64,000 nt of DNA from Betaproteobacteria bacterium GR16-43 (lineage in GTDB: Bacteria > Pseudomonadota > Gammaproteobacteria > Burkholderiales > Usitatibacteraceae). A program made the position numbers and the translations under genes. The stretch spans positions 1,612,001-1,676,000 of the forward strand of contig CP019169.1 of the NCBI GenBank assembly GCA_001953215.1, in the 5' to 3' direction. The notes under the pieces are model-generated. The model had not been told where the DNA came from. It searched no databases and saw nothing but the letters and a program-made list of their open reading frames with translations. Below are positions 60,444 to 64,000 of this stretch, piece after piece (position 1 is the stretch's first letter; every line of letters begins with the position of its first letter).

Positions 60444-60481
60444 TGCGGGGCTCCGAAGGGAAGTGGCGCGGGAAAAACGAT

Positions 60482-60510
60482 ATTTTACGCGGTGGACGCG
60501 CTTCGACCAA
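60482..60510 (-). promoter_or_regulatory. Promoter of gap
   Basis: Minus strand: -35 TTGGTC (60510-60505), 17-nt spacer, -10 TAAAAT (60487-60482). The predicted leader is about 32 nt with GGAG before ATG 60443. A GCCCCC/GGGGGC hairpin (60560-60576) lies just upstream, without a clear U-tract. Confidence 0.6.
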
Positions 60511-60583
60511 CAAGACCAGTTGGTAGAGGATGTTAGGCAACCATTTTCGTTACCAACACGCCCCCTTTTCGGGGGCTTTGATT

Positions 60584-60724
60584 AGGGCGTCCTCCGCAGA
60601 TAAACGCGGATAGACGCCGATGACCCTCTCAAGCAAATGGAGTTGATGGGTCTAACCCAAGACCTCTGTCTTTGCTGGAGGCGTTCATCGGCGTCTATCC
60701 GTGTTTATCTGCGGAGGACGCCTT
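60584..60724. repeat. Inverted-repeat element, copy 3 (141 bp, inverted orientation)
   Basis: Arms 60584-60623 and 60685-60724 are inverted repeats matching at 38 of 40 positions. The 61-nt interior, when reverse-complemented, resembles the start (CCTCCAGCAA) and end (TGCTTGAG) of the interiors of copies 1 and 2, so this copy is in the opposite orientation and more diverged. It lies between the gap promoter and the GNAT stop codon. Confidence 0.88.
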
Positions 60725-60746
60725 GGTTGGTTGGTACAGGAGCCCG

Positions 60747-61295
60747 CTAGGGCGAGCCGATCAACCCCGTGAGGTCATGCCACGCGTACGCGATCTCGCC
60801 GAAGGGATGGCCGCCGAGGCTCTCGGTCTTCTCCGCGACGGGTTGGCCGCCCAGCGCATCGTAGAAGAGGCGCGCGCGGTTCGCCTTCAGCACCCAGAGG
60901 TAGAACCCGAAGTGCCCGTGGCGCACGAAATGCCGCGCGCTGGCGCGCACGAGCTCGCGCCCGATGCCCTTGCGCTGCTCCTCCTGCAGCACGTAGAGCG
61001 CGTAGATCTCGGCTTCCAGGCGCTCGACCGGCGCGCGCGCGTTGCCGCAGAAGGAAAAGCCCACGATGCCGGTGCCGGGGCGTTCGGCCACCATCGTGGC
61101 GGACGCGCGGTCGGAATTCTCGAGCCAGCGGCGCCAGCTCTCCTCGCTCTTGCGTCCCGCCTCGCGCTCGATCACCGCGAGCGACAGGATGCCCGCGTAG
61201 GTCGTGCGCCAGCTTTCGCGATGCACGCGGGAGAGGGCCGCGGCGTCGGCGGGTACCGCCTCGCGCAGCGCGAGGCCCGGCGTGACCTCAGACAA
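60747..61295 (-). CDS. GNAT family N-acetyltransferase
   Basis: 182 residues from TTG 61295, the first start after which the conserved fold begins ([20 protein letters not shown]); the frame is open upstream inside tkt, but that part is not GNAT-like. [60 protein letters not shown] (acetyl-CoA loop Q-x-x-G-I-G) and [20 protein letters not shown] are typical. Overlaps the tkt stop by 8 nt, so coupled to tkt. Substrate unknown. Confidence 0.82.
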   Translation of the reverse strand: MSEVTPGLALREAVPADAAALSRVHRESWRTTYAGILSLAVIEREAGRKSEESWRRWLENSDRASATMVAERPGTGIVGFSFCGNARAPVERLEAEIYALYVLQEEQRKGIGRELVRASARHFVRHGHFGFYLWVLKANRARLFYDALGGQPVAEKTESLGGHPFGEIAYAWHDLTGLIGSP

Positions 61296-63294
61296 CGGAC
61301 CGGACGGCTGCGACGACGTGCTCGGTGTCCACGCCGAGGTACTTGTAGACCTCACCGGCCGGAGCCGATTCGCCGAAGCGATCCACGCCGATGCACGCGC
61401 CCGCGAGGCCCACGTACTTGCGCCAGTAGTCGGTCACGCCCGCCTCGACGGACACGCGCGGCAATCCGGGCGGCAGCACCGACGCTTGCCACGCCTTGTC
61501 CTGGCGGTCGAAGGCGCTGGTGCTGGGCATCGAGACCACGCGCACCGGCACGCCCGCTTCGGCGAGCTTCTTCTGCGCGGCGAGCGCGATCGCCATCTCG
61601 GTGCCGGTGGCGATGATCACCGCCTTCGCGCCGGGCGCATCCGAGATCACGTAGCCGCCGCGGCGGATGGCCGCGAGGGCCGCCGGCGTGCGCGGGACGA
61701 ACGGCGCGTTCTGGCGCGAGAGGATCAGGCACGTAGGCCCGTCTTTTCGCTCGATGGCGTCGATCCACGCGCAGGCCGTTTCGACCGTGTCGCAAGGGCG
61801 CCAGACCGTCATGCCCGGGATGAGGCGCAGGCTCGAGACATGCTCCACCGACTGGTGCGTGGGGCCGTCTTCGCCCAGGCCGATGGAGTCGTGCGTGAAG
61901 ACGAAGAGGTTGCGCAACTTCATCAACGCCGCCATGCGCAGCGCATTCCTCGAGTAGTCGGAGAACGTGAGGAACGTCCCGGAGTAGGGCAGCCAGCCGC
62001 CATGGAGTGCCAGGCCGTTGCCGATGGCCGCCATCGCGAATTCGCGCACGCCGTAGTAGACGTAGTTGCCCGCTTCCTTCGCGGTGACCGCCTTCGTGCC
62101 CGACCAGTTGGTCAGGTTGGAGCCGGTCAGGTCCGCGCTGCCGCCCAGGGCTTCGGGCAGCACCGGGGCCAGGCCCTCGATCGCGAGCTGCGAAGCCTTG
62201 CGCGTGGCGACGGTCTCGGCTTTCTCGTTCGACTTCGCGAGCAGGGCCTCGGCCGCGGCCTTCCAGCCCGCGGGCAATTCGTTGGCCATGCGGCGGCGGA
62301 ACTCGCGGGCGAGTTCGGGGAAGGCCTTTTCGTAGTCCGCGAACTTCGCCTTCCACTCGCTTTCGAGCGCCTTGCCGCGGGCACGCTGGTCCCACGCCGA
62401 ACGCACGGCTTCGGGAATCTCGAACGGGGGGTGCTTCCAGCCGATCGCCTCGCGCGTGGCGGCGACTTCCTTCTCGCCCAGCGCGGCGCCGTGGACGCCG
62501 TCGGTGCCCTGCTTGTTGGGCGAGCCCTTGCCGATCACCGTCTTGCAGCAGATGAGCGTGGGCTTCGCGGTGTCGGCGCGTGCCTCGGCGATCGCGGCCT
62601 CGACCGCCTTCGGGTCGTGGCCGTCCACGTTCGGGATCACGTTCCAGCCGTACGCGGCGAAGCGCATCGGCGTGTTGTCGGTGAACCAGCCCGCGACCTT
62701 GCCGTCGATCGAGATGCCGTTGTCGTCGTAGATCGCGACGAGCTTGCCGAGGGCCAGCGTCCCGGCGAGCGAGCACGCCTCGTGCGAGAGGCCTTCCATC
62801 AGGCAGCCGTCGCCGACGAAGACGTAGGTGTGGTGGTCGACCACCGTGTGCCCCGGGCGGTTGAACTGCGCGGCGAGCAGCTTCTCCGCGAGCGCCATGC
62901 CCACGGCGTTGGCGAGGCCCTGGCCCAGCGGGCCCGTGGTGGTCTCCACGCCCGGCGTGATGCCGACTTCGGGATGGCCCGGCGTGCGCGAATGCAGCTG
63001 CCGGAACGCCTTGATGTCTTCGATGGTGAGGTCGTAGCCCGTGAGATGCAGCAACGCGTACTGGAGCATCGAGCCGTGGCCGTTGGAGAGCACGAAGCGA
63101 TCGCGGTCGGGCCACGCGGGGTTCGACGGGTTGTGGCGCAGGATCCTTCGCCACAGCACTTCGGAGATTTCCGCCATGCCCATCGGCATGCCCGGGTGCC
63201 CGGAATTGGCCTTCTGGACGGCATCCATCGCGAGGGCGCGGATGGCATTCACGAGATCGGGATACGAAGCGGTGCTCACGGGCGAATCGGGCAT
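61288..63294 (-). CDS. tkt: Transketolase
   Basis: 668 residues. [80 protein letters not shown] (thiamine-diphosphate GDG motif), [60 protein letters not shown] and [13 protein letters not shown] are complete transketolase signatures. No good ribosome-binding site before ATG 63294. Non-oxidative pentose phosphate/Calvin role, first gene of the tkt-GNAT-gap series. Divergent from speD. Confidence 0.97.
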   Translation of the reverse strand: MPDSPVSTASYPDLVNAIRALAMDAVQKANSGHPGMPMGMAEISEVLWRRILRHNPSNPAWPDRDRFVLSNGHGSMLQYALLHLTGYDLTIEDIKAFRQLHSRTPGHPEVGITPGVETTTGPLGQGLANAVGMALAEKLLAAQFNRPGHTVVDHHTYVFVGDGCLMEGLSHEACSLAGTLALGKLVAIYDDNGISIDGKVAGWFTDNTPMRFAAYGWNVIPNVDGHDPKAVEAAIAEARADTAKPTLICCKTVIGKGSPNKQGTDGVHGAALGEKEVAATREAIGWKHPPFEIPEAVRSAWDQRARGKALESEWKAKFADYEKAFPELAREFRRRMANELPAGWKAAAEALLAKSNEKAETVATRKASQLAIEGLAPVLPEALGGSADLTGSNLTNWSGTKAVTAKEAGNYVYYGVREFAMAAIGNGLALHGGWLPYSGTFLTFSDYSRNALRMAALMKLRNLFVFTHDSIGLGEDGPTHQSVEHVSSLRLIPGMTVWRPCDTVETACAWIDAIERKDGPTCLILSRQNAPFVPRTPAALAAIRRGGYVISDAPGAKAVIIATGTEMAIALAAQKKLAEAGVPVRVVSMPSTSAFDRQDKAWQASVLPPGLPRVSVEAGVTDYWRKYVGLAGACIGVDRFGESAPAGEVYKYLGVDTEHVVAAVRSVV

Positions 63295-63345
63295 GGGAGG
63301 GGGTTTCGGCTGTAACGGCGGCGGAGGGGAACTGAGCGAAAAAAC

Positions 63346-63376
63346 TTGTGCGGGGCAGGAAATATGCCATTATACT
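63346..63376 (+). promoter_or_regulatory. Probable promoter of speD
   Basis: -35-like TTGTGC (63346-63351), 19-nt spacer, -10 TATACT (63371-63376). The predicted leader of ~160 nt is long and contains the hairpin CGCTTCT-TACCG-AGAAGCG (63464-63482). The 250-nt gap between tkt and speD contains no other gene I can support. Confidence 0.45.
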
Positions 63377-63546
63377 TTCGCACTTTTTTCGCGCGATATT
63401 TTTCGCTTGGGTAAACCTCTGCAGCAAGGATTTCCACCGCTAAGCGCCTGAGGGCGATCCCGCTTCTTACCGAGAAGCGAGACGCCCGGAACCGGCGATG
63501 GGAAGTCCGCCCCTGCAGAATTTGCTTGATAAGGAGGGGTATCGAA

Positions 63547-63957
63547 GTGAAGGGACTGCACATCATCGCCGACCTGTACGGCTGCCGGAACAGCGAAATG
63601 CTCACGTCGTCGGGAAAGCTGCGCGAAGCCTGCGTGGCCGCCTGCAAGGACGTCGGGCTTACCGTCCTCGGGGACAACTTCTACCAATTCGACGGACTGG
63701 ACGCCACGCAGTTGGGCGGATCCACGGGAACCGTCGTCTTCGCGGAATCGCACCTGGCGATCCATACCTGGCCTGAACGCAGCGGCGCCACGCTCGATGT
63801 GTACGTCTGCAACGTCACATGCGACAACAGCGGCAAGGCGGAGAGGCTCTACGAGCTGCTCGTCGCCCACCTGAAGCCCGCCGACGTGATGGTCGAGCGC
63901 GTGTGGCGCGGCCGGGACCTGCCGGTGAAGAAGAAGCGCCTCGCGGCGGTCAAGTAA
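63547..63957 (+). CDS. speD: S-adenosylmethionine decarboxylase proenzyme (SpeD, class 1)
   Basis: 136 residues, GTG start 8 nt after a strong AAGGAGGGG. KGLHIIADLYGCRNSEMLTS, VGLTVLGDNFYQFDGLDATQ, TVVFAESHLAIHTWPERSGA and TLDVYVCNVTCDNSGKAERL are typical of the short, self-processing SpeD. Cleavage at Glu-Ser in FAESHLAIHTWPE creates the pyruvoyl cofactor. It supplies the aminopropyl donor for spermidine. No speE is visible before the window ends. Confidence 0.94.
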   Translation: MKGLHIIADLYGCRNSEMLTSSGKLREACVAACKDVGLTVLGDNFYQFDGLDATQLGGSTGTVVFAESHLAIHTWPERSGATLDVYVCNVTCDNSGKAERLYELLVAHLKPADVMVERVWRGRDLPVKKKRLAAVK

Positions 63958-63968
63958 CAGCCTCGAAG

Positions 63969-63992
63969 GCCCCGCGGAAGCGGGGCTTTCTC
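63969..63992 (+). terminator. Intrinsic terminator after speD
   Basis: GCCCCGC-GGAA-GCGGGGC, a 7-bp GC stem with tetraloop, followed by TTTCTCC, starting 11 nt after the speD stop. Moderate U-tract. Confidence 0.7.
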
Positions 63993-64000
63993 CATCCATG

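Noticed and set aside
60560-60580. GCCCCC/GGGGGC hairpin as an intrinsic terminator
   Set aside because: Only TTTG follows on the plus strand, where no gene ends; on the minus strand no U-tract follows. It may be a rho-dependent or regulatory hairpin, but evidence is too thin for a terminator call.
16711-60724. Insertion sequence interpretation of the three inverted-repeat elements
   Set aside because: The interiors are about 61-67 nt with no coding potential, and no transposase is present in the window; no clear target duplications.
1-64000. CRISPR arrays, tRNA, rRNA, prophage or conjugative genes
   Set aside because: No regularly spaced repeats, no tRNA-like cloverleaf ends, and no integrase, capsid or mobilisation motifs were seen on reading the window.

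Overview
The window is GC-rich chromosomal DNA (codon third positions are almost all G/C) with the gene content of a betaproteobacterium. The pointers are a zapB-like/zapA/6S RNA block, a tkt-gap-pgk-pyk-fba-purC series, LPS heptosyltransferase-type genes with msbA, a type II secretion secretin and a cobalamin riboswitch before btuB. An Usitatibacter/Nitrosomonadales-like organism is my best guess, from memory of gene families only. I see no phage, integrase, transposase, CRISPR array, rRNA or tRNA.

Layout. (1) 1-2897: the end of a type II secretion operon (GspC/N-like fragment and GspD). (2) 3045-7803: exported proteins, each with its own promoter or terminator: a small lipoprotein, a 513-residue surface-type protein, a 420-residue secreted protein and a parvulin isomerase. 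(3) 7817-16690, plus strand: a tightly coupled export operon with glycosyltransferase, Wzm permease, TPR-glycosyltransferase, Wzt ATPase, methyltransferase and two TPR/O-GlcNAc-transferase-like proteins. Five junctions in a row are 4-base stop/start overlaps. (4) 16862-27316: a rhamnosyltransferase-like GT2, a secreted serine protease, a plus-strand GT9, then a minus-strand LPS operon (heptosyltransferase, GT4, msbA, GT4, GT9, DUF4254). (5) 27400-38371: a plus operon (PhyH, methyltransferase, NeuD-like acyltransferase, WbqC), a minus operon (TPR-glycosyltransferase, two methyltransferase-like genes, WecE aminotransferase) and a plus trio (two related glycosyltransferase-like proteins, the second fused to a methyltransferase, and a CmcI-like protein). 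(6) 38401-48343: btuB with its riboswitch, zapB-like/zapA, 6S RNA, EVE, TauE, M20 peptidase, TerC, DUF3530 hydrolase, a DUF5666 lipoprotein and a DUF6502 protein facing a lipoprotein across two operator-like palindromes. (7) 48465-63957: a carbon-metabolism series on the minus strand (tkt, GNAT, gap, DUF6356, pgk, DUF4349, pyk, fba, DUF3667, purC), interrupted by a secreted beta-propeller, a small exported protein and a frameshifted regulator; speD closes the window.

The centre of the window works as one surface-glycan programme: sugar amination and acylation (WecE, NeuD-like), chain assembly and methylation, lipid A-core flipping (MsbA), and ABC export of a second glycan (Wzm/Wzt). Exported proteins around it share a tryptophan-rich C-terminal module that appears in three unrelated proteins here.

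Non-coding highlights: three copies of a ~145 bp element with 40-nt inverted termini, a second family of short CGTCAT-type palindromes, several promoters whose -10 box sits 6-9 nt from the start codon (apparently leaderless mRNAs), and an 8-G tract that splits one regulator gene.
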